DNA from: Branchiostoma floridae | Taxonomy: Eukaryota > Chordata > Leptocardii > Amphioxiformes > Branchiostomatidae | Direction of reading: 5' to 3' | Assembly: GCF_000003815.2 (NCBI RefSeq) | Contig: NC_049982.1 | Span: 28,520,329-28,584,328 of the forward strand | Length of the DNA: 64,000 nt | In this document: in pieces, positions 21,401 through 36,400 of the stretch | Numbering within the stretch: the first letter of the stretch is position 1 | How the letters are laid out: each line of letters begins with the position of its first letter | Made by a program: the position numbers and the translations under genes | Notes under the pieces: model-generated | Told to the model about the DNA's origin: nothing | Databases searched by the model: none | What the model saw: the letters and a program-made list of their open reading frames with translations, nothing else

Positions 21401-24400
21401 ACCAATAAAGGTTACCCTCGGATAAAGGTGAACCAGCGTTAACAACCCAAGGCTAAATATCCAAGACATGGAGGAGTTTTCAAACCAAATCAGTCTTGAC
21501 TTTCTGCACTTCTTGTCAAGGCCAAAGTCCAACACACCATCCGACAGAAGTCAAGGGTCAAGAATGCCCAAGTATGACCAGAATTAATTAACCTGTCGCA
21601 TGATATACACAGTCAAAGTGCCGCTGGTTTACTCTCTTGCTCAGAAGAGCCATCTCTATTTGTCTACCATGAAGAACTTTGTATTCAAGTCAGATACAGC
21701 GGGTATCAATCACAATAAACAATGAAGCCCTCAAGCAACTGTCCACAACTATGCTGCCGTATTTTTTCTACATTCAAGTTGAAGTTCCAACTTTAGCTGA
21801 GAGAATTTCACACAAGTGTATCTTGGACTTCTGCGTAATTGTTTTGGACAACAGTTTTCCTCAGTGGCTAGTTCTAGGAGTGTCAAGATCTTAAAGAAAG
21901 TCTCCCCAAGTGTTCTTGTTGCCTGTTGATTTATAAGACATGTGGGATTGCAGGAAGGAGCAGTGTTTAGGTTGTGTCTGCTAGGGGGGAGGGCACTAAA
22001 TCTACTCCTGACAGGGGGTTGACAGAAGTGTTTTGTTTTCCAAGTCTCTCCTTTTAGATCTGTTGCCAGATCAGATCTTTCAGTTCGATAGAGGAAACAG
22101 ACTTATGCTTCTTCGCAACTGCCAGGATCAACAATGGAATATTTTCTTTTTTAGTTTCTGAGTAAGTCATGTTGGAAATAAAGCATGCGAATAGATGGGG
22201 GAGGGGGGTTTTAGAATCAGTGATAGCTTGAAGATATATGAATGGCATGCTAAAAGTTTAAACGACCGCAAGTGCTCTTATGTTCCTTCAAGTCTCTAAA
22301 ATTTATAGCAAATGTCTGGCCAGTTAAGTAGTAGTAAAAGTAGAGTAATTTGATTCATTTCATTGAGGCAGAACTCAAGGACATTTATCCACTCTTTGTA
22401 TGGGTTAAAAACACTCAGTTGACCTGAAATGTCATATCTAATCTAGCAGTTAACTGGATGAAATCAAATATAAGACAAGGCCTCTGACGTTTGCTAAGAA
22501 TCTTGCTTAAAATGTGTCATATCGGATACCACAAAAAATGTCATTCACACAACTTAACTGAGTAGTTTGAGAATGCATATACTCGGATGTCAAAAATCTT
22601 TCACTTTCAGGCTTGAAACAGTCAAATTTCCAATTTAAAGGTATAAAACTATTAATTTCACACTCGCAAAGGTTACAAATCAAAGGGATCAGACATCACT
22701 CACACACTCCAGGTGAAAATGAGTTGAAAAGGGCAAGCAGAGTTTCTTGTTTCCCCTGCCCATTTGCACCTGGTTTGGAGTAATTGACAGGGATTCTGCA
22801 ATCCTTCCCTTATCTTGACATGGCACCACATAACCCTATCCTCACTTTACCACTTCAAAGGGAAGATTCAGGCTATCCTGTCCAATTCCATGTGGAAAAC
22901 GTTAGGGAAATGTAACCGAGCACACCTCAGGAAACTGCCAGGAGATAAACTCTTGCCCCAAATCCAGTTCTAAACTCCACACCAACATTTTTTTCTCTCT
23001 CTGGAACAATTAAAATTTAAGACTCCAAAAAACCATTACCCTTCCTAAACAAAGAAAAACAAAACCACTACCTACTTATTCCCTAAAACCACTACAGGGC
23101 GACGTAAAAACTTCATGTCAAGGATATAAGAATGAAATTACATTATACTGACAGATGCACGAAATCTAACATTTGGGACTACATCTGTGAAAATACTATT
23201 ACTTTTACGACCGAGAACATGTCAAAACAGTAGTGCAATGGTCAATGTCAAGAAGAACTATAAAAGACAGAATGGGGCTGGTCATAAACTGTAAAGTAGT
23301 GTAGATAACTGAGTTCGTCGACCCTTTTTGGTGAATCAAGCTGTAGTTTTCAGTAGTGAAAAGACTTGCTAGACACATTCTTCGCTTTCAACCCTACCTT
23401 TAGTAATTTGTAATCCTTACAGTTTATTTGTGTGTAATATTATTGCAATTATCTTTCATCAAATCAAGTTTTCATCTTTTGTAAATTAAGAAAATTGTTA
23501 TTGAAAAGACCTGCTAGATTTCAGTAACACATTATTCACTTTCAACCCTACCATTGTTGACTTGTAACGGTCATGGTTTACTTAATATATGTGTAACAGT
23601 ACAACACTGGCTTGCACTAGTGTAAATTTTTACTTTCGCGGTGGCAGGAAAATGGAGTGTTCGGAGTGGTTTTAAGTTTGCGATAGACTGTAGGCCATAC
23701 TATAGTGGGAAAATGTGGTTTTAAAATTGCAGTGAAGTGGTCACCGCGAAAACCGCAAACACAAAACTACCACGAACATTTCTGCATTTACACTATATCA
23801 ATGATGCAACCTTAGCATGTCCAAGAAAGACTCAGAGGTCCAGTTTGAGCTAATCTGCTTCTTATTTTGACATTTCTAATCTAAACACCAACACCTGGCC
23901 TGTATTTCACCCACAAGACAGGCATTCCTGATGGGAAGGCAGGGGACTGGGACTACCTTTGTGTCAGCCTAGGTGACACAGGCCAGGCCCTGGACTTCAC
24001 TGATTATTTATCTTGTAAAATTTGATTGAACCGTGTGGGCTCCCAGATATGAACACATCTCACACCTGCGTGGCTAAAGGTCCATAATTCTTTCTACTCC
24101 CATGTGAAAATCACAAAACATTTACATTTCTACCTTACATACATGCAGTAGCTGTAATTTTATCAAAGGATCTTTTCAGAAAACATCTGAATTTTTCCAC
24201 GCAAAAAACAAAAGAAACATTTACAAATTTCGCCCTTTCTCATACAAAGTGACTTATTTGCCGTGTCAAATTTTATCAAAGGATCTTTCCAGAAAACATC
24301 TGAATTTTTCTTCCTCATTTGTGGAATCTTGTCACCAATTTATCATACAAGATAAATGAAATTAGTACTCTATGCCATCTCCTTTTCTTTCATCAGGAAA

Positions 24401-27400
24401 TAATAATTGCATTATATATTTTGTCCCTCCTTCGCCTATCGGGAGTTCTAGCCATTCGAACTTGTACATCTGGTGAAGGTTCATAAATCTGAAGTCTGGA
24501 GAATGTCAACACAACACGCTCCTTAACTTTTATGGCCATTGAAAGGGCCATAATTCTACAGGAAGGGGTTAGATTTAGAGTATCACTTCTATAGAAGCTT
24601 CTTAGTGGATAACAGACAACCTTTAGGACAGATGTTTTTCCATTTATACACTTGTGGTTGGAAATAAATTATTTCAAGATTGTGTGCTTTTCATCAGATT
24701 TGCTGAGGTCAGAGTTAAGGAGAGCTGTGCAAGTTGTTATTCACCCATACAAAACCATTGATCTTGTTGGAAAAAAAAATACACGAAACAAACAATTCAG
24801 CCACTGTGATACTTAATATGCTTTCCCTGAAAATGCATTTACGAAAGGAAAAAGTAATTTGATTTGATCCGATCTAGTTTGGACAAACCGATTCATACAC
24901 TGGAAAACTGGGCTATGCGGCGGCCCGGTAGAAATTAGCGAAATAGAGTTAATCATTCTAAAGCCGGGGAGAGGGGCTTTGCAGCTTGTTGCCATGGCAA
25001 CGGATGATGCTAATGGCGGGGTAACCGTGGGGATCAGGTGGTTACAGGAGAGGGAGGAATAAAGGTATTAATGATGTCAATTTTGTGGGGGCTAAGTGAT
25101 GGGAAATCCTATTATGCACGTTTTGGATCTCATTTTCGCAACCTAGCTGGACACTAGATCAAAGTGTTCCACCTTTTCTTGACCACAACAAAAACTGTTG
25201 ATAAACGCTGTCATGCCTAGCATCTTACAACAAAAATACTGCAATATTGTGCCCACAAACAACACATTATGGTATCTCTTTGCATAAATTTCCTGGTAAA
25301 ATATAACGCTAGTTCACCTTTATCCGTGGGGTGACCTTTATCCGTTGTCTTTAAAAACAGCACATTTAGCTATAGGAGTATCAAATCTGCAGACTGTGCT
25401 TTTCAATATCTTAAAACTGTTCCGATTTGAAACCACTGTCCGTCGACTTCATATCCCTAAATACGCTTTTTCTTACAAACAACGAATATAGGTTACCCTC
25501 GGATAAAGGTGAACCAGCGTTACACTAAGAAAGAAATATAACTCCTTAGAGTTTGTCCCTACCCAAACAACTGCCATGTTGGTCTGTATGTTCTCATAAA
25601 CATTAACAACCTAAGATACTGTAAACTTATTTATTTTTGTGGGGACCTGATTTTACTTTCGGCAAGAAAAACAGTTTTTCCGGTGTTGGAAGTTAATGTT
25701 CTGTAGTTCATATGTAGTACAAAACACAAATTTGCATCATTTTGTTGGAAGAGGTCTCTGAAAAGAACTTGGCGATAAAAACAATGCAAACATTTCAGGG
25801 TTTACAGTACATGCAAAATCTATATAGACTTCTGTTTTCCTGTACATCTTTTTACCATATACTGTAGACCAAACAAAGAGTTTTACAGGTGCACTTTTGG
25901 GAGGACCACTTCCAGCGATAGAGATTTGTTGCCAAGAAATACTGGTCCCACTTCAACAACTCATCAATAAACCGGAGTATTTCTACAGTGTAAAACTTGC
26001 CAGAACCCCGCTATTAAAAACCGACAGTTAACTCGGGTATTTCTTAACAATGTATAAAAGTTGTAGACAGTAGTAGAATGAAGGGACCCTAGTTCAATAC
26101 AAACATGCAGACTGTCACTGTGAACCAAGATATGGCCCTTTCTCTCTGGCTATAAAGTTGTTATTTACAGCCAGTAGGGTCTAGCTCTGGTGGTCACTCA
26201 GATAATTTACGAGTATACCTTTAAGAAACTCTGGGTTATTCTACCAAGGGGATCTCAACCCGCATACAAACGTGTTAGGCACAGCTTCTTCAGACAAATA
26301 AACATCGGGAGAAACCCTTTTCGGTTCACATGCATTTGTCTGTACATGTAATATAAATAATTCCAGCAATCAACAGTAACCATAAAGACTTTTGCTTGAA
26401 AAAACATCTGATAGAAATTTAAAGCATCTACTCCGAACCCGACTTTCAAGTCAAAATTCGAAGACATGATGCAGACTAAGGTAATAAATTTACAACACTG
26501 ACAAAAAATTTAGGACATTGACTTTTCAACTACAGTTGTCACATGCCAGTTAGCGCACACGGGAAAAGTTCCATGGGTGAATTTAGAATGCTTGAGGAAT
26601 CCATTGCCAACAGAGACACATGTTCACCATACAAGTCCTTAGATTTATGGACAATGGGGTAGCACTGGTGCCAAGTTTGACAGCTCTTCTTGGCTAGAAC
26701 AGTAGGTCCAGGTGTGATATCTTTCTTTAACAAAGGTGTTCGTTCTCCCAGCTAGGGCAAGCGACCCTGGCTTCAAGCCAACTTCCAAACAGATCCAGCC
26801 TTGCCCCTAAACAAACAAGTGTTATTTATCCCTCAATTTGGATTCTGCCTGCAATACTATCGTACATCAAAGAGCGGTGGACGGGCTTGTCACAGGGGGG
26901 ACCATCTGATGGCATTATGGAGCAAAATCACAAAAGTACACACACGAACACACAGGGCTAATCGCTTTGGTACATTCTTAAATGCACTGTGATTGTAGTA
27001 CAGCAAAACATCAATACCCTTCAAAGCACTATACGGCATACCTCTTAGCATTACGGCTTACGTTCGTCTTTTTTTCTTGTTTCCGTTCTAGCATGTTGTA
27101 TCTATGTATTTCTAAGAAGCCAGTATACACATACAGACCCAATACCACTATCCCCACAAGAATGTGCTCCATCCGGTATGACTGGGCCGGTACCCAAGTA
27201 TATTGCCGAGATAACCGCCTACCAATCAGTTTACAAGGCGTATTTCCGGGCTGGGCTAAGACGTTGTATAGCAGTTGGGTGATTTTGCGATAGCCCACTC
27301 ACGTTTACAGGAAGAGCTAGATTTGGAAAAGTCACTGCAACCAAAACCTACACCTGTTCAAAGCAATGAAGAGTTACTACGAAAATCTTTCACTAAGGCA

Positions 27401-30400
27401 TATTGTACCATATAACTGCCATCCACTGTCTATAGAGTCCTATACGTGAAGATTATAAAACTTTATTTTAGTCAATCTCATCACTTTACAGCTTTCAATA
27501 AACTTTTACAACTGCTATTGAATTTTACGTTTCTGAATAAACAATTTCCAGAACACAACCAGCTTTATAAACTTTGGTTTCATCATAAAACAGTGATAAA
27601 GTTGGGATATTTCAGTTAACCATTTTAAACTGAAAAGGGCTGCAGAATCACAGATATCATCATGTAATGGTTAACCTGTTTAACCAAACTCTTATCTGAT
27701 TGGCTAAGGAGATAGTTGTGTGTGCTTAGAACACCTGCCTCCAAATTGCAGGGTTTTCAGAAACCACGACACCCAATAAACAGTCAGTAAAAGATTTACA
27801 GGCGTTTAACAATGGGGGGGGGGGGGTGAGGGCCTGGATTGTAAGGGCAGGGGCAGTCTCTGGAAAACGACTTGTTGACGGTAAACATTAGGTACACAAT
27901 GGGATGGGAAATTCACACTGACGTGAAGAGGGGCATAAAAACAGGACAACAACAGCATCCATATAGCACCGGGTCTTCAACACATGGTCTTTTCAGAATC
28001 TGTGAAAACCATATCTCTATATTTGTGCATTTGTTTCTGTATCACACGTTTATCTTAGAGTTATGTGTACAATTTTAATCGCCTTCCCTTATCTAACATA
28101 CTACTTGCCACAGTGTGTTAACTTGATACGAATTGACCTGTTGTTTTACTTTTAGGATATTTTGTATGCATTATTTATTGTTTTCTTTTTAACAACTTGT
28201 ATCTTGACTTGTTGTCAACATTAACGATAAACAAACAAATAGTAACAAAATGTTACTCCTATAATAAAACAAATCCTTATGGAGGTTCTTGACTTTTTTA
28301 AGCAACAAGGGATTTTTTTTCAAATTTGAATGCTATCTTTTTATTATCTGTGTGCTCTGTCATTCCTTGTGATATGATAGACCTGCAGTGATCAGAATGT
28401 TATGTATACATCAGCTGTTGCTTCTGCTGTAGCAATCCGTCACCATACAGATACCACATGACATCCCCGCGATTATATCATCCAAATATTATCTCACTTT
28501 CCGGGGCGGACCACTGCGTGTGGCGCATGCCAGCCATTCCCCCGCGGCCGGGAGCACCTCCTACTGCGTTATCGGAGCCCTACGAAATCCTCCGCTGACC
28601 GTCCCTCTCCTCCCCGCTGTGAGTCGTAATCCCAGGCACAACTCTCGGGATGCCTGTGCCCGCCATGTCTAGTACAACTCCTCTAGTTTTGTCCAGTGAC
28701 CACTTTTGGCAGCTCGGTGAGACCTGATGACAGGGCCCGAGATCAGCCAGGGGCAGGTGACAGTCTTTAACCCCGTTGCTACGGTAACCAGGTTGCCAGA
28801 CCAACACCCGATCTCGGCAGGACTGTATTTTTGGGAGGGGGTGACTACACGCCCTGTTTGAAGCCCACCATATTTGAGGGGATACGTTTCATGGGATTGG
28901 CGACCCCAATCTGCCAGGTCGAAGGTCGGGCATAAATCACCCAGGCTCTGACATGACTGAGCTGGGGAACTTGTGTGAAATTCAGATTATGTTGTGAATT
29001 TGTCATGTCAGTGTGAAGAAATGTGCAGGCTAGCTGCCCCCCCCCCTTTCCCTGGAGGCCCGACTCTAGGCCACATCCTATGTCACTGTCAGTGCTACTC
29101 AAACCATGACTTGAGATTTACCGGGAAGAATTCGAGACATCCTTGGCTGTTGTAAGATGTTACACTATTTCAAGGCCATGGTAGGATTGCTGGCGGGCTT
29201 ATTTCGATAATTCGTTTGGAGAACAAATCATCTAGTCTGATACAACCTAAGCTGTTTCGTAGTAATCGATTTTGTACACTTACCTATGACGGTGAGTGAG
29301 TAGTTTACGTTGATGCTCCCGAAGCCGTTGGTCGCTTTACACGTGTAATGTCCGGCGTCGTGCGCCTCCGCGTTTTTTATCTTCAAACCCTGGCGTAGGA
29401 CTCTAAATCTCGTCCAACCGCTGTGTATCGTTTTCAGGTCTTTTGTCCACATGGTGAGGGGAGGGGGGTCGCCCTCCACGGGACACGGCAGTTTGATATT
29501 CCGTCCTAATCGTACAGTTTGGTGCGTGATAACTCGTTCCGAAAGTCGAGGCGGTCCTGTCGCGGGAAATAGACAAAACAATACGTTAAGAAAAACATGT
29601 CAATATTTATCAAGGTCGTGAAATACATGGCATGCCGTTTGATATGAACGTCAACGTCAAAAATATCTACCGATGATAAAATTTGGTAACACACACCAAC
29701 CAAGCAGATGCATTTTAATAAAAGATTATAGGGTGAGAAGGGCAAAGCCTTGTTGTCAAATTGAGCAAGCTGATACCATTGACATTTTTCAACAAAAAAT
29801 ATATCAAATATTTCCCACGAACATCATGTCTTCATAGTTTTGCTTTACGTTTTTATGGTCGACCATTTGGTCGCAAAAAAAACAACATGTGCAACACTAA
29901 GCACAGATATAAACTGTAGTCATATGAACCACACACTCAGAGGACTGAAAATACCATATTGTCTTTTCTCGCCCGCGTGTTACTCAAAAGCGGTCTCTCG
30001 GTAAACAACCTGCCCCCAAGTTGCCACTACATTGTTTTCCTTTGCGACGGGGTGCTTAAGTAAATCGTGCATTCGCACGGGGGTGAAAATATTCCGTGTT
30101 TATAGAGTTTTGCTTGCTGTCCCCCCCTTCTTGTGGACTCAGACTGCCTAGCATCCATGTGCCAAATGCCCAAGATGGCCACTTGTGTCACTAAGTCGGA
30201 GAAAAACGGGCGGACACAGCCATGTGTCGGTAAATACGTCCCCCCTCACCGCACACAAACATCTGCAAATGTGGAAGCTTCGCACAAAAATACCAAAAGT
30301 AAACAAATTACATCACCGCCCCTACATTTCATCAAAGCGAGGCTAACAATGCATGCGCACTATATCCTGTTGTCAAAAACCTTCCAAAAATCTACAAAAA

Positions 30401-33400
30401 CTTCCCAATTATGCAAAAAAAATATCTACTTCTAAAAGCTATTCAACAATCTAAGTACCTCCTCTACTCTTTGTGTTAGACAAAGATAAAAATGAACAGA
30501 GTCCCTAACATTAAAATCAATAATTGTAAAGAGCTGATCCATAAAATAAGATCTTTTGACAAAGTGGCATTGTTGGCTAAAGGAATCGATTTAACTGGCC
30601 AAGCTGAAACCATGTCAAGTGGCCAACAACAAACAAGCCTCCATCCATACACACACTTCTGGTAATACTACATATTTTGTGCAAGCAATTGGTACTTCTG
30701 TCTTTTTTTGGACACCAAGTGTTTTTTACCTGTAGAGTATGGGCATATATAACAATGTTTTATCCAACATATAGAGTCTACCACACTTCTAAGAAGTATT
30801 GGAGGTGAGTTTTATAAATAAAAGTAACTATAATCGGTCACTTATTTGTATCTTATCTACATTCTAAGTGTAATTGAAACACCTGTTTTGTTCGTGATTT
30901 AATAGCTTTGCGTTAAATTTTCAAAAATCAAATTTCAACAAGAAAACAAGAACTGATTTTTTCCAGTCCTTTAAACTTCTTAATCTTTTCAGTCAGCTGA
31001 TTTGTCCGAATGGAGAGAAGCTACCCAATCGACATTCCTTCTCACTGTTATATTTCACATCCAATTAACTCAGGAAAAAACTCAGAGGCCTGTTATGAAG
31101 CCAACTGGAACCATTGCAATCAACAGTTCCTTTCAATTTCCCTATCAGGAATTTGAAGCATGGTTGCACAACTGATAGGAATACCCTCAGTGGGCTAAGG
31201 GGCAACTTTTTGGGGGCAGGACCATTTGGATATAGGGGTGGTTAGAAAGCAGATATTTAGGAGTGACGGAAAACATCAAGACAACAACATCTTCAGTCTT
31301 CGTTTTGGATTTCGAAAGCTACGAACTTTGCTATCGCCACGTGTTGCATGACTCGAACACCATTCCATAATGACGTGAAATCTATTAAAGTCGAACGACC
31401 GCAGAAAAACAAAGTTCCCCGGCAAATTATAGCAACCAATTTCCAGGCGGATGGCAACCAAGCGTAACAAAGGGTGTTTACGTCACGACCCGGGCTCCTT
31501 ATCGAGGCCGCGGAGTTTCTGTAGGATCATTAATTAGACGCGTGTTTGCGTACCAAGTCGTACGGTCTATTGTGTCGGCCTGGAAGGTCAGGGCCTAATA
31601 GTAATACACACAATGGCTAACCCCAGTTAATGAGCCATGCATGCCTTGGGACCACTGCTTGGGACAAAAGTTTGCATTTAAACTGTTACACTAAAAACCC
31701 CTTAGTTCCAAATCACAAAGACCTCTTCTCCATTTTTCTACACAAAATAACCGTCAGAAGTCATATGTCATAATCATATTCTGAAGAAAGATACATTTCG
31801 CTTATGAAACGTATGCGATGGGTATCTTGCCAACAATGGCTTGCTTTAACCAAACACATTTATCTTCTCTCTCAAAGGACTTCAAGTTCCAAGATTGTGT
31901 TGTTTTGAAAGGTAATTGGCCAGGTAATAATCGTTAGTTTTCCAAGCAGGCACACTTTTCTTTTGTGTCGTTGTCTTGACAAGAAACATTGGAACCTAGG
32001 GGAACGATTTACGACAACGTTTCTCCCGCCACTTGCTCGCTAAGCTCTGGGCTGGAGCGAGGGAATGGCATGCTAATCTCCGTTATATTAAAGTCTGGTA
32101 TGCATGGTTTCCCTTTAGCTTGGCTCTAGGTAATATGGTACCCCGCTGAGAAACTTGAGGATATAAATCTAACCAACTTTCCAAGGGCTGGTCCAAAATA
32201 TACATCATAAGGATCTGGGATAAATCTTCTCTCAAAAATTGCGGCATTATTTTTTACCCAGTGGTAGTAATATAGACAGTTTGCGTTCTAAACTGTGATG
32301 GTTAAGACCACCCTACTTTAAAAGAAGATGTAGTTCTATTCTACATACACAAGAGTTCAAGGCGACCCATGGATTACATTCTACCCTGGACATGTTTATG
32401 CTTCCACATATGCGGCTCCAGTAACAAAATCCTTATGGTTCGGGAAAGCCCTAGGATTAGCGAAAACGGCGTCTGTTCTTTCAATCATTTTTGCGGCCGA
32501 CAAGAAGTCTATGTATCGCGCACTTCCATTTCATCTTTCACGCAGCCGTTCGCTGTATCTTATCGCGAGCGTATCAAAACTCGTCCGCCGACAGCAAGTT
32601 TTGTATCGTCTGTATCTGAGAAATAGATGACAACAAGTGTTGGTCCTTAGCCTTGGTCCAGACAGCTATAGTTTACCTAACCCTGAGAGCCCATATATTT
32701 GGGGAACCACACTCGACTTGTACCAACAAACCGGTGCCAACCGCTCTTCAGAAAATTGCAGACGGGGATATTTCAGCCCAGACACTTGGCTTATCTCGAC
32801 TTGGAGACTGGAGATTACAAGCTGTTGCATGTTAGTTTTTCTTCGTGTCCAGACATTGAGATGATATGTATGTTCCCTTCCTTTAAAGATACAAGCATCA
32901 CCACATTTTCTGCATACGTTTTGCACTTAAACAATACCTCTAGAAAACAAAACAACTGTTACTTCTAAGAAACTATCACTCTAAGGACCACAAAGTATTC
33001 CCCACAAAGTTTGCAACATGCGGATTGTGTTCACGTTTTCTTTTGTTTTCCTTTCTTGTCACTTGTTGCCCCACACAAATTTTCAAGGTTGTCTACTGCC
33101 CGAGAAATAACAATAAACTATGTGTCAATTTCACCTGACAAAATAAAGATTAGGTCACCAAGTTGGTAAGGAGATTGGCCACCTACTTTGTCCATTTAAA
33201 TGTTTCCTTTTTTTTCGTGTGAGACAGGGTTCCAATTAGCTCATGTCTGGAATATGTTACGCCGCATTCCATCTAGCCACACTCAAAATACTTGCCTAAG
33301 AGTTATAGTAACATTGAGTTGTATTTTATAGTTTACACTGTATGAACTGCACCAAAGGGAGTGGTATAACATTAACAAGGGCTTTCCATGCCAGAGGCTA

Positions 33401-36400
33401 CCTGGCATACTTTAATTATCACAAAATCTTTTTCACATCATAAAATGTTGACCAATTCGACACGCAGATTACGTCAAACAAAAGCAAGCCTGTATTCGCA
33501 CCAGACTGAAGTTTATTTGGTGGATGAAGTAAAAAATGTAAGGTTATACTTTTGTTGACTTTTAGTGGCTACCATCTGAGTTGTGTCCGGGTTTTTTCAG
33601 AGGCTTGTCGTTCGCTGATACATTTGTTAGGGGTAAACTTGATCTTTGTGGGAACGTTTCCTTGCGGAATAAACTTTTCTCCTCGCACCCTCTTGCTTTA
33701 GGCAGGCTGGGAGTGAAGTCTCATGGCTTCCATCTTTCCTCGGCTGTGAAATTGTTCCCTTACCTCTCAGCACTGTTTATTTTTCCTCCCACCCATCTCC
33801 TGACAAACCCACCAGTATTTACTTGTTTTTCTTGACTTCTAGGAGCTAAAATTTCTGGAACCTCCTGGTTAGGTAAACATCCTTGCTTGGTGGGGCCACT
33901 CTTTACTGGGTTGACCCATGTCAGGAGAGCTTTAGGCCCACTTTACATTACGCTTTTCGCGTTAGCGGGACTGGCGTTAGCGGGGCTGCGTTAGCGGGAG
34001 CCCCGTGTAAAGAGAGTTCCCGTTAACGTAGTCCCGCTAACGTGAAATTTTCTCCCGTCCACTCCGAAGCGTACGGCCGTAGGCTCAGCGGGAGTCCCCG
34101 TCAACGCCAAACTGCGTATAAAGAGAACACGTCGGGCTCGCGTTAGCGGGAGTCAGGGTTTAGACGTTTAGCATAAAGCGCGCGCTTATTAGCATATGGC
34201 GCGAAAATGTTGGTTACAGATTTGCAAAACATTGGAGGAAAATTGCCAGCAGCGATCATGTTCATAACGCTGGGTAAGAATACAGTGATAAGAAAACAGT
34301 CTCCCGATAGTTACTTTTTTATATACTAGTAGAATGAATGTCAACCCAAAAATCAACCCGAACTACGCAAAAAAATAGTTTTCACGGCCTGCCTTTTCCG
34401 TAATGGCCACCTAGGCAGGCTCTTACGTCAATCGGGTCTGCAGTCAACCTTCAAAGCAGGCGGGATGTCAGCGAAAAATAGTCTCATTCTCACATTTTTG
34501 GACGACCTACTTTTGCACAATTTTCGTGGAAGACCTGTTATAAAATATATAAGTTCGATTCCGAATATTTTCTCCTGCAATACATCGTTACGTTGTACCG
34601 AAACCAGAAGCCGCTATTTCTGCAAATTTTGTAAGAAGTAATCCCATTACGCGTCTCCGATTGGCCGTTGCTATGACAGTGGTGGCCGTTGCTATGACAT
34701 TGGTGGGGAAATTCCCGCCACATGAACTGCTGGCAGCTTGAGTTTTTACGTACGAGGTAGTTATTATACCTGCAGGAATTATGCGTATATTCACGGTTAT
34801 TTCAGTACGTAGCCATAATTTAGCAGGTCATCACTGAAAGAAAGGGATCTTCTATCAAACAGTTCGCTTTGAAAGGGTTTTTAAGTGCTTTTTTATCGAA
34901 AATTTTGTGGTCGAAGTTACCGGAAGTGTCAGCGAAACAACAACGTAGTCAGGGACTTATTTCTCATGCAAGTCACGTATTTGAATTTTCAATCACTTGG
35001 TAGCGGTACGCAAACAAAAAATTAACGTTTGTTCAATATAACAACGTGCAGCTAAAAAGAACTGCCATCTTTACGGGTAGACCTTCACCAAGATTTTACA
35101 TTCCACCGCGCGCCGCGGGTGTCCTGTCAGATTTCCGGGCGGTGTGTCTAAAGAGGTGCCGATAGCGGCGTCCCGATAACGGGAAATTTACCGCTAACGC
35201 GAAAAGCGTAATGTAAAGTGGGCCTTAGTTGGACTACAACTGGGAAAACCAGGCAAAGACAACAGGGGCTTGGTGTTACATTCTGCCCTGAATCTGTCAT
35301 GAACTAAGAGACAAATAAGGGGCTGAGTTCTCTCAGCCAGGCTCTGTACAAAGGGACTACCATGCATTACTGTACTCGACTGGAAATACGGATTTACTCT
35401 TTTCTACTACTCCCTTAAAAACAGTAGCCATGTAACGCATTTGACTTGTGCCGTGTCTTCATTTAAAACCGATTCCAGAGTCTTCAAGAGTCAAGCGTTG
35501 GTCGCGATAGCTCGGAAAGCTTGGCCAGCATCACTCTTGCTAATGGAGAGGAGCTTAAAGTTTACAAGTAATTGGCGTAAAGGGATACTAAATTTTCACC
35601 TGGGGACCAATTACCTTGATACAGCTTGTGGCTGCTCTTAATTATGGCTCAGAACCAGACACTTCCTTTGGTACATCCTTAGTAAGTGCTCTTAGCTAGT
35701 AAACATAAACTACATACTGGACAGTCCTGAGTCTTGGGGCTATGTAATGGTGATGGTGTATACACTTGTGTACAGAGAAAATATCCCGCTTTGCCATTGC
35801 ACAAAAAGTAACCGCTACTAGCTGCTATGTTGTAGCCTGGGCGCCAGACTTTTTAGCTTTGCTCCGCTTTCTCAGTTCGGCCTCGAAAGCGACCGAGACA
35901 GCGATAGAAAGCCAAAAAAAAAAGCTGGCATGCTAGCTATGTAGGCTATGCCTCTGCACTATATGTCAGGATGTGTATATACTCAAAGATCAAATCATGT
36001 TAGGTGTTAAAATACAACATAGACTAATAGTAAGGTTTCTAACATTTTTGTTGTTGGATTCTTTTTCAAAAGGATACAGTATATACTACCAAACATGTCC
36101 AGTTTTAAAATCTATACATTCCTAGAAGATTATAAGGCTGTGCCATCTCAGAAATTTTCTTTCTATCTTATCATCAGTGCTTTTAGTAACACACATCCCG
36201 AAAGGAAGTACATAAAATACTTGAGGAAGTGCTGCGTCTTCCACAATCCTTCAACGAACCTGCCAGACCCTCATAGCAAGCTTGCAATCACAACACACTG
36301 TATTAGCCGACTGTCCATATTGGACATGATTATGCATATTCTTGCTAGCAATCAACATAAAATAGATTGTCTCTTAGGTTTCTGTCTGTATACATTCCCA

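Larger units (their letters stand above)
11386..29283 (-). other. FGFRL1 long intron (about 17.9 kb) between Ig1 and linker exons
   Basis: Non-coding. It includes candidate regulatory islands (about 16010-16370, 19090-19400, 24890-25070, 28430-28860), MITEs (21372-21439 partial, 23618-23795, 25306-25520, 25617-25809) and tandem duplications (17560-17785, 23357-23600, 24156-24310). The ORFs inside, up to about 115 codons, show no family resemblance. I see nothing I can name in 11390-15990, 17800-19080, 19700-21360, 21900-23300 or 26000-28400. Confidence 0.7.
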
